From a virus: 40,337 nt of DNA. Below, piece after piece: positions 9,601-17,150 of the stretch. The stretch covers positions 1 through 40,337 of the IMG/VR virus record IMGVR_UViG_3300022074_000118. One strand, given 5' to 3'. Within the stretch, counting starts at the first letter, position 1; each line of letters starts with the position of its first letter. Position numbers and translations under genes: made by a program. The notes under the pieces are model-generated. The model worked only from the letters and a program-made list of their open reading frames with translations. It had not been told where the DNA came from and ran no database searches.

Positions 9601-11983
9601 AATAATACGAGATTCTCTGTATGAAGCCGTTAGAACTGAACATCCAGATGCTCGTATGGACGGTACGACTCTGTACGCTAGTTTAGGCAAAGAAGATACT
9701 GTATTTAATAGATTAGATGACGATTTCGGTGACATCGTTACAGAAACTGATTTAGAACTTTCAGAGACTGATAAAGTATCCATGCTCTTGTCTGCAGGTG
9801 CCACGCCTCAAAAACGAGTTCGTAAACAGTTCTTCAACGCAGCAGCTATGGACGAGTTTAGAAATAATCCCGTCATAGTTCAAGCAGTACAGATAACCCC
9901 AGATATGTCTGATAAAGAAGTGTTGCAGTCTTTAGTTACTTTTAGAAACACGTTAAAAGACGAAATAGGCTTCACTGAAGCCATGAGCGATGCAGCTTTG
10001 GAGGGTAACACGCCAACAGATGTCTGGGATTTTTTCAAAGAGGTAGGATCTAAAGGAAATCCAGAAGATCTAGCAGAGCTAGGTTTTACGAGACAGTTTA
10101 GCGATAATCTCACCATGCCTATTTCCCCACGATCTTTTCATAACATAACAAAGTTTTTGGGAAGGTCTGCAGATCCAACTACAGAGTTAGGTAAGGCTCT
10201 AATAACCAAACGCAGAGAGTTATTAAGGGATGCTGGCGATCCGGTAAAAGGTTTCCAAGAAAATTACTATGGAGAACGCACCCCTTTGATTGAAGTTTCG
10301 GAACGCCTGAAAACAGCGAACAGGTTCAACACAGAGTACCAGATGCGCTATAATACTCCTGAAGTATCTACCTATGGTATAGAGACTTTATCAACTCAAA
10401 CAGCGGTAAAACCTGCAGAAGTAGTAGACAACATAATAAACGCGGCTCTGACAAAAGTTGAAGGTTCGAGCAACCCTCAGATGGTTGCCAGCCAAACTAT
10501 CGGCTCTGACTTTGCCAGAATATTCGGTTCTTCCTTAGAGATGGGCCCTGATGGAAGAGAGGGTTTCTTCTTGGTGGCAGGGGAAGAGGCTGCTGCAAGA
10601 ACAGCAGATCTCTTGAAATCTGTATCAGACGCTAAACTTTGGTTGTCTAAGCCCGGACAGGAAATACTTCGTTTGGGAAAATCGGGACAAGCACTGGGAT
10701 ATCGAATCAATCAAGGACAGCTTGAACAGCTTTCTAATTTAATGGGGGGAGGCTCTACTGCATACAAACCCATAGAGAAGATGACTGATACGGAAATCTT
10801 AAATTTAGTTGACATGTTCAGTCGCGTCCCTACGTACCCTCGTAGAGCAGACGGTTCGATAGACTTCGACAATCCTCAACAACTTATCAGTCAAGAACGC
10901 CTGTATGAGGTTATAGACATAACGAATTTTTATGAAATGGCTCCGACAACAACCGGAGCGGCTCGTCGTAAGTTATCCCGCGAGAGCACAGATTTTGTAT
11001 CAGATTACTCTGTAGGGGTAAAACGGGTTGGCGCAGATTTAAAAGCTAAACTTACGGAAGTAAGACGTATGGGAGAGGCTGAAAGAAACCTTAGAAGCAA
11101 CGCCTATGATAACATAAAACGAGTTGTAGCAGGACTTGAAGGAGTCACTGATAGACCGGGTGCAGTCATCTCAAGCACCATTAGAACTCCTAACGGATTT
11201 CGACTTATACTAGATGCTAGAGAAGCTCATGTAGCACGGGCCGTTGCAGGTGAGCTTGGTGAAAACATCAGTGCGGAAAAAGCAAGAGAAGTGTTTAATC
11301 GAGAGATATTTTCTGTGATGGCCTACGAAATGTCTTCAAGAGTAAAAGATAAACGAGGCGGCTTAGACCCAACGAAGCTATCGGAATTAGTAAATGATAA
11401 AGAACTCATGGCTGCTATTGAGGAGTTTAATCCTGAATCCACGCAGATCATACGTGATTTACAAGAACTTGCAACAGGCGTTCTAGATAGAGACACTGGA
11501 AAAGTTAACATCAGAGGATTCACCACTCCCTACAACTTTGATACGGAACTTAACAAAATATGGGCTGTATCAACGGGGCGAGGCAGCTTGCGTTGGTGGA
11601 CAATTCAGTTAACAGCTAGACAAGGACGTTTGGCAAATCAGCAAATGTTTAGATCAATGCTAGAAGATCCTAAACTAGGCAGAGACTTGATTGATATCGT
11701 CAAGTCCGGTAAAAAGCCCGGAGAGGCAAAGATAGTGAGAATAGCTGACACTATGTTAACTTACGCCGCTCTTGATATCTACCGCCACAATGATGAAGAA
11801 AATTCAGGCGGGCTGTTTGTACCTCTCGTTGAAAGCGGAATAGCGACAGCTTCAGCGTTTGGACGAGGTTTAAAAGGGTTCTTCGGGGAGACAACCCGAA
11901 GAGATCCCAGAATAGAGAACATAACTCTACCTACATCCTATACTCAAATAAACCAAGAAATGAAAACTCTGAAAGGACAATGA
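6602..11983 (+). CDS. Giant internal virion protein (1793 residues)
   Basis: This is the largest gene in the window. The N-terminal about 90 residues are acidic and Pro/Glu/Val-rich and contain a 26-residue tandem repeat. The rest is mainly helical and charged, with Ala-rich stretches near residues 455-500 (APEAVAFAAGEAVYMGARGAY) and small hydrophobic patches near 655-680, but no clear transmembrane helix. I looked for a lysozyme or transglycosylase motif like that of T7 gp16 and for a protease motif and saw none. Length and position suggest the podoviral giant ejection protein that travels into the host with the DNA. It overlaps the next gene by ATGA. Confidence 0.7.
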   Translation: MSQAISDEMINLTDPTAAVQAVDDVAQKEQEPVETAAVPEEPVPILTRDDAAQKEQEPVETAPVPEEPAPILTEKTSDIISDAPIKTDTEKQMERIETEAKVKRSEFFPVQTGTMFSGSTAIRNDVERIQTINPVQPESVLFNEVFSTGDAQEDANLIELIDGAYGFYTPYDTDGSLLPGSIIGGNFNVSNSRFVGFSPSNQNRVQTLVKRGSVVLALKTPETDTSTKVISQPVVKQDGTVEYVSVRQVALPQFQQNLDLTGRYIDDRGRIVYEEPEVLGRLMNLVTTSEEDKGLIRERYANLLVANGIDNPYMINRLLKLHDNRVIKSIEFNETVNDLGRFFTNIAIGIANIGLEGVETKLEQNQMLAESIGLAADSIEQAMTDPESMAFMSIGANTILRARILDNPEEQDKVIVGEDGVKRIKLEYLPYAEDMLADSFGITTDQARTVLGFNDDAVEYLTELAPEAVAFAAGEAVYMGARGAYLFNSSFKPMFMKKFPQAKTYEEAVDMANKQGVIVGAVLNEWAEANTRQWLQKFKIRNMLINRKMDLVNVGASLTRVVVGGQTSKAALDAAEKFTKLEDEATQLFSEAAGVDSIVKREKLRALGYAKQVAARKALYVDQYVPRVVSELAGDEFWAAGGSALMGHTLSSSFSEDFRPVGDFFGAFFGLTLLRSGVKGTAKLGVSIPVNAIPGGQAAFRSMLRGFYQAKNRILDSGIDVDREVPASLTFGQWLGGESEYNEIYRELWSSMPPEQQALVEEKIRLFGDLEERLMQVTLPDGQPAFREGEIPTLLADITGLAVLKEVTDYFNARVMASDIMTRLGTAITSQDVIYQRQLLNRRIGETLARMSQVEELKTSPEFQGIIESFGKIQTSTETQIAKDFDEFEQVRQELEANVNTLLTSGTVIRASDGKEITTLNAREILDAKHREVLSRYTGEDGFLTDIESYLEETERLARATRDAFAEKGRLHADVGAAKTTETRSIDTVREFSDRKEADGIIRDSLYEAVRTEHPDARMDGTTLYASLGKEDTVFNRLDDDFGDIVTETDLELSETDKVSMLLSAGATPQKRVRKQFFNAAAMDEFRNNPVIVQAVQITPDMSDKEVLQSLVTFRNTLKDEIGFTEAMSDAALEGNTPTDVWDFFKEVGSKGNPEDLAELGFTRQFSDNLTMPISPRSFHNITKFLGRSADPTTELGKALITKRRELLRDAGDPVKGFQENYYGERTPLIEVSERLKTANRFNTEYQMRYNTPEVSTYGIETLSTQTAVKPAEVVDNIINAALTKVEGSSNPQMVASQTIGSDFARIFGSSLEMGPDGREGFFLVAGEEAAARTADLLKSVSDAKLWLSKPGQEILRLGKSGQALGYRINQGQLEQLSNLMGGGSTAYKPIEKMTDTEILNLVDMFSRVPTYPRRADGSIDFDNPQQLISQERLYEVIDITNFYEMAPTTTGAARRKLSRESTDFVSDYSVGVKRVGADLKAKLTEVRRMGEAERNLRSNAYDNIKRVVAGLEGVTDRPGAVISSTIRTPNGFRLILDAREAHVARAVAGELGENISAEKAREVFNREIFSVMAYEMSSRVKDKRGGLDPTKLSELVNDKELMAAIEEFNPESTQIIRDLQELATGVLDRDTGKVNIRGFTTPYNFDTELNKIWAVSTGRGSLRWWTIQLTARQGRLANQQMFRSMLEDPKLGRDLIDIVKSGKKPGEAKIVRIADTMLTYAALDIYRHNDEENSGGLFVPLVESGIATASAFGRGLKGFFGETTRRDPRIENITLPTSYTQINQEMKTLKGQ
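6668..6823 (+). repeat. Two-copy 78-bp in-frame tandem repeat
   Basis: Two adjacent 78-bp units at 6668-6745 and 6746-6823 encode 26-residue copies beginning DDVAQKEQEPVE and DDAAQKEQEPVE. The differences are few and partly synonymous, so this is a fairly recent duplication within the disordered N-terminus of the giant virion protein. Confidence 0.85.
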
Positions 11984-12264
11984 AAATGAAAACCTACGGA
12001 AATGGACCAAAGGGGATGCGGTACGGCGGAATGTCTCGCAAGCCCATGATGTATGGTGGTAAGGCGACCATGAAGCCCAAGAAGAAGAAGCAGATGGGTG
12101 GCATGATCAACAACACCATGTCAACAGGAATGAACAAGATGCCCAATCCCATGATGGGAAAAAGCATGATGGCTATGGGCGGTAAGCTGCCTATGACCAC
12201 AGTAAAAGGCAAGAAAGTGCCTGTTTTTGCCGCTGACGGAAAAGGTAAAAACGACCTAGCATAA
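11980..12264 (+). CDS. Met/Gly/Lys-rich small basic protein
   Basis: Ninety-four residues, with about 18 methionines plus many Gly and Lys in patches such as MMYGGK and MKPKKKKQMGG. It starts inside the stop codon of the giant gene (ATGA); a second ATG at 11986 is also possible. The last gene of the rightward structural block, it is followed at once by terminators. The composition is extreme and low in complexity, so homology is hard to judge. Its strong positive charge fits DNA or nucleoprotein binding in the capsid, but that is a guess. The C-terminal VKGKKVPVFAADGKGKNDLA looks more ordinary. Confidence 0.7.
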   Translation: MKMKTYGNGPKGMRYGGMSRKPMMYGGKATMKPKKKKQMGGMINNTMSTGMNKMPNPMMGKSMMAMGGKLPMTTVKGKKVPVFAADGKGKNDLA

Positions 12265-12270
12265 AAAAAA

Positions 12271-12340
12271 GATCGGGGTAAACCCGACCTATACACAAAA
12301 AGACCCCGGCAGGTTAGTTCTTGCCGGGGTTATTTTTTAT
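12271..12340. terminator. Bidirectional rho-independent terminators between convergent operons
   Basis: A 9-bp GC-rich stem (ACCCCGGCA at 12303-12311 with TGCCGGGGT at 12322-12330) is followed on the + strand by TATTTTTTAT and on the - strand by CTTTTT, so it can terminate both ways. A smaller hairpin (TCGGG/CCCGA, 12273-12287) is followed on the - strand by a long T run. They separate the + structural block from the - replication block. Confidence 0.9.
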
Positions 12341-12525
12341 CCAAAGTGCTGGCGTATCGTGTCTATCTTCTCCTGTGCGGCGGCTATCTTCTCTATCTGC
12401 GTTTCAATGGCCTCTACAACATCAGGGTGCTCTCCGATGCCTACAGAGTGATTGAGGTAGACATTGACGTTAGCTTTGGCAACGGCTATCTCACCCTCTA
12501 GTTTTAGTATTAGTGCTTCCAACAT
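12337..12525 (-). CDS. Small coiled-coil protein, unknown function
   Basis: Sixty-two residues, almost entirely one charged amphipathic helix pair (LEALILKLEGEIAVAKANVN; EAIETQIEKIAAAQEKIDTI). It starts at an ATG behind AGGGA. It is the last gene of the leftward operon, and its stop codon lies inside the T tract of the terminator. No function is recognised. Confidence 0.65.
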   Translation of the reverse strand: MLEALILKLEGEIAVAKANVNVYLNHSVGIGEHPDVVEAIETQIEKIAAAQEKIDTIRQHFG

Positions 12526-12535
12526 GTTGCGTTCC

Positions 12536-12733
12536 CTACTCAGCGTTGATGCTCTGTTTGAGAACTGTCGTAAACATCTGGTGTGCAGCGTTCAGTTGTG
12601 CAATCTTGAACTCAAGACGTGACCGCTCGTTATGAATATCTGACAGTTGCGAGACAAAGTATTTCTGCTCGTCTGTGAAGTCCGTCATGGCGTACTCTTT
12701 GTCGTCGATGACTACTTTCTGTGATTCACTCAT
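12536..12733 (-). CDS. Conserved small phage protein (DUF6447-like)
   Basis: Sixty-five residues with the pattern VVIDDKEYAMTDFTDEQKYF followed by a coiled coil (LSDIHNERSRLEFKIAQLNA). This beta-strand-then-helix layout is common to small proteins of marine myo- and podoviruses that I recall being filed as DUF6447; the family name is from memory. It is part of the tail end of the replication operon. Function unknown. Confidence 0.7.
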   Translation of the reverse strand: MSESQKVVIDDKEYAMTDFTDEQKYFVSQLSDIHNERSRLEFKIAQLNAAHQMFTTVLKQSINAE

Positions 12734-12735
12734 TG

Positions 12736-12990
12736 TTATACTCCCGTCGTGTTAATAAAGGCAATGATCAGCAACACACTGGCTACTGCATTGAGAACGA
12801 TTAGTGCTCTGTCGTGCCACAGCCATCCTACAACCAGCCAACATACTGCTCCGTTAAAGGACAGGGCTATGTCCAGAGCAGGGCTGATGCCTGATGCCCG
12901 TGTAATGAGAGCAGCCAGAAACATCAGAGTTCCGGCCCATTTGATCCACCATGATAGATCGTCTGTTGGTGTTACTTTATCTTTGTGCAT
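12736..12990 (-). CDS. Small integral membrane protein
   Basis: Eighty-four residues with about three hydrophobic segments: around 14-32 (WIKWAGTLMFLAALI), 40-56 (LDIALSFNGAVCWLVVGW) and 60-80 (ALIVLNAVASVLLIIAF). The WxxHDRALIxxN pattern is one I recall from small membrane proteins of marine phages. GGAG lies upstream of its ATG. With its size and three helices a holin role is possible, but it is far from the lysin gene and in the replication operon, so an inner-membrane accessory role is equally likely. Confidence 0.7.
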   Translation of the reverse strand: MHKDKVTPTDDLSWWIKWAGTLMFLAALITRASGISPALDIALSFNGAVCWLVVGWLWHDRALIVLNAVASVLLIIAFINTTGV

Positions 12991-12993
12991 TGC

Positions 12994-13149
12994 TTACTCC
13001 ACAGGTTTGTCGCTGTCTATATATCGTTTGACTCCATTCCCATCGTAATACCAGTCTCTGTCCGCTGGGTCAATAGGCAGTTCCATCTGGCGGGAATCTT
13101 TACGAGCTTGTTCTAGTTCCTTGTCCTCTGTATCAGGTGACGTATCCAT
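12994..13149 (-). CDS. 51-residue small protein, unknown function
   Basis: A short gene with an ATG at 13149 preceded by GGAG and a TAA at 12994-12996, three bases before the next start. The product begins MDTSPDTEDKELEQARK and contains LPIDPADRDWYYDGNGVKRY. It is acidic and soluble. The 17-bp overlap with the upstream gene fits the packed operon. Position, spacing and ribosome binding site support translation; the function is unknown. Confidence 0.65.
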   Translation of the reverse strand: MDTSPDTEDKELEQARKDSRQMELPIDPADRDWYYDGNGVKRYIDSDKPVE

Positions 13150-13366
13150 TAGACTTCTCCATTATCTCCTCGCCCTTTGTTTTCAGATACCGGAGCAGTG
13201 ATGCAACCTTCCATGTATCATCAAACTCAGGGGCGTGTTCTTCCATAGTCTTGGTAAACACTTCTGCGTTTACGTAGTCCATCTCCATCTTGATGTCTCC
13301 GGAGCGGGTCATACCCATACGGAGAGAGAACAGATCATCTATCTTGGTTTTTGCTTTTTGTTTCAT
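13133..13366 (-). CDS. Small hypothetical protein
   Basis: Seventy-seven residues whose ATG overlaps the stop of the upstream nuclease gene (ATGA). The N-terminus is basic (MKQKAKTKIDDLFSLRMGMT) and the rest is helical (TKTMEEHAPEFDDTWKVASL). No motif is recognised. Coupling to the nuclease gene may mean a shared role, but nothing in the sequence shows it. Confidence 0.65.
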   Translation of the reverse strand: MKQKAKTKIDDLFSLRMGMTRSGDIKMEMDYVNAEVFTKTMEEHAPEFDDTWKVASLLRYLKTKGEEIMEKSNGYVT

Positions 13367-13839
13367 CCTACGTCCTTTAGCTTACTGATTGGTATGTTGT
13401 AGCAGTCAGCACGGAACGTGTAATTGTTACGAGAGTCAACTTCTCCGCGTTTGTGACGAGTCGCGGATTCGTAGAACTCAGACTTAGATATGCTGCCTAA
13501 TATCCAAGCCCGCTTCATGTTGTGCAACACTCTGACAAAGATGTATTCGTCACAGTTTTGGTCTGACCCATGTGCAGCAACAGAACAGTCATAATAGGAC
13601 AGAGGGGCGGAGTCACACCGCTTGGTCTTGACATCAATGCGTCTGCCCTTGTGCATCAGGTCGTAGTCGAACGTGTTGCTAGGGGAGGCATTGAGGTGGT
13701 TCTGAACGATGACCTCACCAAGACTTCCCAGAACGTTGCTCGTTCCGTTGGTAATGCTACCAGTAAGGAACTGCATCTGTGCGGCCTTCTTAGCGGCCTG
13801 TTTCATCATATCTTCGGTTACGTCTACTGAAATCATCAT
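13363..13839 (-). CDS. PD-(D/E)XK-like nuclease
   Basis: The 158-residue protein contains a nuclease-like core: helix with GSLGEVIVQNHL (Glu42), then HKGRRIDVKTKR giving Asp69 and Lys71 of the D-x-K motif. This arrangement matches small resolvase or restriction-type PD-(D/E)XK enzymes. The Arg-rich C-terminal half has several Cys/His residues that do not form a clear zinc site. I chose the ATG at 13839 because GGAG lies about 10 bases upstream and it starts 5 bases after the reductase stop; a TTG at 13857 would extend the frame but overlaps the reductase and lacks a site. Substrate unknown: branched DNA or host DNA are candidates. Confidence 0.65.
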   Translation of the reverse strand: MMISVDVTEDMMKQAAKKAAQMQFLTGSITNGTSNVLGSLGEVIVQNHLNASPSNTFDYDLMHKGRRIDVKTKRCDSAPLSYYDCSVAAHGSDQNCDEYIFVRVLHNMKRAWILGSISKSEFYESATRHKRGEVDSRNNYTFRADCYNIPISKLKDVG

Positions 13840-13843
13840 TGTT

Positions 13844-15826
13844 TTACTCCGCTGCAACTATATCTACTACTTCACAGGCATCTGCAGAACAGGCTAGTTC
13901 CCGGTTGCCATTGGTTGAATCTTCTGTCTCGAACGCTTCGAGCCCCGACCAGTCTATGTCGTCAGGTATCTTGAGGTTTATCTCAGACCACTCCGCGATA
14001 CCGTCCTCGTTGACGTTAGATACCTTCTGGTAGTTGCCCTTGTACTCTTCCTCACTGATGTCCTGATACGGGGCTTGCTTGTAGGTGTGGTCAGTGAACG
14101 GCAGGAACGATATGCCACTGCACAGATCGAAGTTGTCGTACACCCATGCACCCACCTTGACCCACTCGTCCTCTTTGACGCTGATGGTAACAGATGGTTT
14201 GTGCTCACACCAGTGCAGAGCGTACAGCTTCCACAGTTCAAGCTGGTCGATAGCTGACATGTCATTGCGGCAAGTGGCACCGTGCGGCGAACGTGTAATG
14301 AAGCTGAATACGGTTGTGTTGTCTGGCTTCATAACGTCTGGCTCACTGGGTATGCCCTGCTCAACCAAGAACTGTGTCAGCGGGTCTTTGTTGTCGCCTC
14401 GTACAGTTCGAACATAATAGGGGTTATGTCGTGCGTGGATACCGCTGGCAGCATCGACGAGTTGCGATACAGTGCCGGATGGTTTCACACAGGTAATGGC
14501 GGTAGACCGTTCGATACCGATCTGGTCTGCCACATATGCGTTCTGGTCAATAGCCACTTGGCGCATTTCACTTAGCCAACGCACAGAATCCTCTGTCTTG
14601 GACAGCACAGGGTGATCCATGATACCTGTCAGGGACACACCCAAAAGACGTTCTTCTTTGGTGTTCTTCTCCCAGATCTTACGCAGATACTTGAAGTTGG
14701 TGAGGGTGCTCTGGAACGTACCCAGCGTGGTTGCGAGACGAACCTTATGCTTCAAATCTTCGAGACTATCTGTAGGACGAACAACTACCTCTGACAGGTT
14801 GCAGAACTGGTACGGACGCAAGATAATCTCACTGCACGGGTTACAACCGAAGTCGTGTTCGGGGTCACGTCGTCCGTTCTCAGCGACTTTCATCTTGGCG
14901 GCTTCACGATTGAAGATGCCACGCTCCCCGCTCTTGCTGTCGTACAGAGACAGCCACTCTTTTAGAAACGTTCCAATGTCGGGTTTCTTGGAGTACGATA
15001 CAGAGTTGTTAGCCAATGCTCTGTGTCCATCGTTCTCCCACCAGTTGCCAGACTTGGCGTGGGACATCTCCCTGTCAGAAAGATCAGATAAACTAATCAG
15101 TGCAGAACGACGAACGCCACCTACGACAACGATCTCACCGACCTTGCACATGATGTCGTGACACTCGATTGCTTTGAGACGACGACCAGCGGCACGTTTG
15201 AAGATGTCGATACAAAAGTTAAATAACTCAAGCAGAGGTTCCGGCCCAGAGGCACGGCCTCCCATAGTCTTCAGACGAACCCCGGATGGGCGAACAGACG
15301 ACACATCTATCGATGGGACTTGTCCAGCATACAGCAGAGACAGCAGTTCACGAAACGCCCTAGCCCATCCGCTACGGCTGTCGGCAACGTGCACAACAGT
15401 CGGGGACTCCTCAAAGTGTTCGTTCACGATAGGCAGCTTGCACACCTGAGACTCCTCAACAGAAAAGCCCACGCCTGTGCCACACATCAGAATGTACATA
15501 CACTCGTCGAACGCACGGGGGCTGTCTACAGGTAGGTACGAGCAGTTGTATCCCACAACGTTGTCTCGTTCCAGTGCTGATCCAGAAGTCATCATAGCCC
15601 GCATAGATGGCATGATCTTCAAGTCGAGAACAGCATTTTCCAATTCTTCAGCAAACAATTCGTTAACGTCGTAACCGTGCTCAGTCTTGAGGTGATCACA
15701 CATAAAGTTCATATAACGACGGACAGTCTCTTCCCATGTCTCTCTACGATTATGTTCTGGGATCCAACGGGCATAGCGCGACTTGTGGATGAATTGCTGG
15801 TAAATGGTGGGTAGCTGATTCGACAT
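13844..15826 (-). CDS. nrdJ: Adenosylcobalamin-dependent (class II) ribonucleoside-triphosphate reductase, monomeric
   Basis: Six hundred sixty residues. It converts ribonucleotides to deoxyribonucleotides for phage DNA synthesis using a B12-generated thiyl radical. Visible motifs are the first redox cysteine in VGYNCSYLP (Cys95), the active-site block GCNPCSEIILRPYQFCNLSE (Cys331, Glu333, Cys342), the barrel segment TCVKPSGTVSQL, and the C-terminal re-reducing pair ELACSADACEVVDI (Cys646/Cys651, CxxxxC). These match the Lactobacillus-type monomeric RTPR rather than class I NrdA. It is somewhat shorter than the 739-residue Lactobacillus enzyme, with no ATP-cone seen at the N-terminus. It sits next to a DUF3310 gene, another likely nucleotide-metabolism gene. 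Marine podoviruses commonly carry this type. Confidence 0.95.
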   Translation of the reverse strand: MSNQLPTIYQQFIHKSRYARWIPEHNRRETWEETVRRYMNFMCDHLKTEHGYDVNELFAEELENAVLDLKIMPSMRAMMTSGSALERDNVVGYNCSYLPVDSPRAFDECMYILMCGTGVGFSVEESQVCKLPIVNEHFEESPTVVHVADSRSGWARAFRELLSLLYAGQVPSIDVSSVRPSGVRLKTMGGRASGPEPLLELFNFCIDIFKRAAGRRLKAIECHDIMCKVGEIVVVGGVRRSALISLSDLSDREMSHAKSGNWWENDGHRALANNSVSYSKKPDIGTFLKEWLSLYDSKSGERGIFNREAAKMKVAENGRRDPEHDFGCNPCSEIILRPYQFCNLSEVVVRPTDSLEDLKHKVRLATTLGTFQSTLTNFKYLRKIWEKNTKEERLLGVSLTGIMDHPVLSKTEDSVRWLSEMRQVAIDQNAYVADQIGIERSTAITCVKPSGTVSQLVDAASGIHARHNPYYVRTVRGDNKDPLTQFLVEQGIPSEPDVMKPDNTTVFSFITRSPHGATCRNDMSAIDQLELWKLYALHWCEHKPSVTISVKEDEWVKVGAWVYDNFDLCSGISFLPFTDHTYKQAPYQDISEEEYKGNYQKVSNVNEDGIAEWSEINLKIPDDIDWSGLEAFETEDSTNGNRELACSADACEVVDIVAAE

Positions 15827-15827
15827 G

Positions 15828-16049
15828 TTACTTCTCCTTTATTTCTATCAACTTGGTGAGATACCATTGAGCTTTTTTCAAGTCCTCTACACCGTTCTTG
15901 TAGCGGTATCTCCATAGATACTTAATGATATTACCCTGTAGGTAATACTCGAAGCCTTCATCTGTTGCGGCTTCAATAGCAGAAATACACTCGACCCCTG
16001 CCTGATTATAGTGTGGCGGGTTGTTCACCACATCTTTTTTACTTCTCAC
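15828..16049 (-). CDS. DUF3310 protein (T7 gp1.7-like / SaV-like), possible nucleotide kinase
   Basis: Seventy-three residues with the diagnostic pattern NPPHYNQAGVECISAIE, then EYYLQGNIIKYLWRYRYKNG and EDLKKAQWYLTKLI, which is the core of DUF3310. The family includes the C-terminal part of T7 gp1.7, reported as a nucleotide monophosphate kinase. It lies one base from the reductase gene and overlaps the next gene by ATGA, supporting a role in dNTP supply. Catalysis by so short a form is not certain. Confidence 0.85.
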   Translation of the reverse strand: MRSKKDVVNNPPHYNQAGVECISAIEAATDEGFEYYLQGNIIKYLWRYRYKNGVEDLKKAQWYLTKLIEIKEK

Positions 16050-16372
16050 TGTTTGGCTCCAAAGTCAACGCGAATGATGTTGCCATCTGTTTCATAGTCA
16101 TTCCCAGTCTGTTCTGCAAAGTGCTCACGAGCCTGTATAGCAATAACACCACTGGAGAATACTTGATCGATGTCCGCCTGTAGCAGAGCAAGGATGCCCT
16201 CAACTGCGACCTCTCCGGGATGGGGGTTGCCTTCATCATCCAGCAGTCCACCTGTCGTATCAAATACCTTTGCACTAAATCCTTCGGCATTAGGCTTGAG
16301 TATAATGTAGTACCTGTCTGGCAGCAAGAAGTTTTTTTCTAACTCAATTTCGTTTTCAATGTCGTCGCTCAT
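16046..16372 (-). CDS. Conserved marine-phage protein, unknown function
   Basis: One hundred eight residues, acidic, alpha/beta in appearance (PDRYYIILKPNAEGFSAKVF; VEGILALLQADIDQVF). I chose the ATG at 16372, which overlaps the endonuclease I stop (ATGA) and has AGAGGA 8 bases upstream; an ATG at 16381 is in frame but would sit directly against that ribosome binding site. Placed between DUF3310 and endonuclease I in the operon. No catalytic motif. Confidence 0.65.
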   Translation of the reverse strand: MSDDIENEIELEKNFLLPDRYYIILKPNAEGFSAKVFDTTGGLLDDEGNPHPGEVAVEGILALLQADIDQVFSSGVIAIQAREHFAEQTGNDYETDGNIIRVDFGAKQ

Positions 16373-16737
16373 TTGAACCATTCCTCTGGTATGCTACCTT
16401 CTGCCCACAAGAAACCATGTCTCTCACACCACATAGCGTAGCTGGTTTTACTGTTCTTTCGAATCTTGTTTCTTGCGCGTTGGAACACAAAGCGGATATC
16501 GACATCCGGATTCTGTTTCTTGATCAGCAGGTGTTTGCTTCTGTCTGCCGCATCAAACTTGCCTTTTGTCTCAACGTAGAACCCATACTCAGGAAACCAA
16601 AAGTCTGGTGTGTAGTTTTTTATCTTAGGTTGAAACGATATTTTCTGTGTCTCGTATTCAAAGTCTCTTCCGTTCTCAGCCAACTTACGTGCAACACGTA
16701 ACTCAAAATCGGATCTAAATCTGTGTCGTCCTGCCAT
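16369..16737 (-). CDS. T7 endonuclease I-like Holliday junction resolvase (T7 gp3 homologue)
   Basis: One hundred twenty-two residues (T7 protein: 149). It cleaves four-way DNA junctions and so debranches replicating DNA before packaging and helps degrade host DNA. The catalytic set of the T7 enzyme is conserved: Glu12 (FRSDFELRVARKL), Asp45 (NYTPDFWFP), Glu56 and Lys58 (FYVETKGKF), followed by DRSKHLLIKKQNPDVDIRFV and KTSYAMWCERHGF, which align directly with T7 gp3. I chose the ATG at 16737, which overlaps the upstream stop (TAATG) and matches the T7 MAG start; the frame extends to 16872, but that would overlap the upstream gene by 136 bp. Confidence 0.93.
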   Translation of the reverse strand: MAGRHRFRSDFELRVARKLAENGRDFEYETQKISFQPKIKNYTPDFWFPEYGFYVETKGKFDAADRSKHLLIKKQNPDVDIRFVFQRARNKIRKNSKTSYAMWCERHGFLWAEGSIPEEWFK

Positions 16738-17150
16738 TACGGTAACTCTATGTTGGGCGGCGAGAAGTTCAACGTTAGGTGCTCTAACCTTTTCAGTGCG
16801 TACCCTGCCATCTTTGGGGATGATTTTTCTAAAGAAGTAATCTGAGTTTGAATTTCCCGACTTGGTAGCCATACGACTGCACCACTCCTTAACACAAAGT
16901 TTATCTTTTGAAACTGCTCCTCGACAGTCCTCATGTCACGCTCACTGGTCTCTCCCTGCAAGTTGCCAACAAGACCCTCTTGCAGATACTGTTCGATAAG
17001 CGTAAGAGGCAAACCCTGTCGGCTGTTACGTAGCTGTATAATGCCAGCATTACCACCCCGCCCCTGTGCCGCCTCAACGTACACAAAGAACGTATTGGGG
17101 TTGAGGAACTGCATCGAAGGAGTAAAGTCTGTGTAGTATATGATGTTCAT
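16737..17150 (-). CDS. Hypothetical protein of the replication operon
   Basis: One hundred thirty-seven residues, overlapping the exonuclease gene upstream by ATGA and endonuclease I downstream by TAATG. The N-terminus MNIIYYTDFTPSMQFLNPNT and the Gly/Arg patch AAQGRGGNAGIIQLRNSRQG are conspicuous; the middle is helical. No nuclease or nucleotide-binding motif is seen. Position between two nucleases suggests involvement in DNA processing, but this is inference. Confidence 0.6.
   Translation of the reverse strand: MNIIYYTDFTPSMQFLNPNTFFVYVEAAQGRGGNAGIIQLRNSRQGLPLTLIEQYLQEGLVGNLQGETSERDMRTVEEQFQKINFVLRSGAVVWLPSREIQTQITSLEKSSPKMAGYALKRLEHLTLNFSPPNIELP

Noticed and set aside
13840-13857. TTG start for the 158-residue nuclease
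   Set aside because: It overlaps the reductase gene and lacks a ribosome binding site; the ATG at 13839 has GGAG upstream.
14619-15161. 180-residue + strand frame inside the reductase gene
   Set aside because: Antisense shadow of a well-conserved gene; its sequence has no protein-like motif or ribosome binding site.
16738-16872. Longer 167-residue version of endonuclease I
   Set aside because: It would overlap the upstream gene by 136 bases; the ATG at 16737 aligns with the T7 gp3 start and overlaps the upstream stop.
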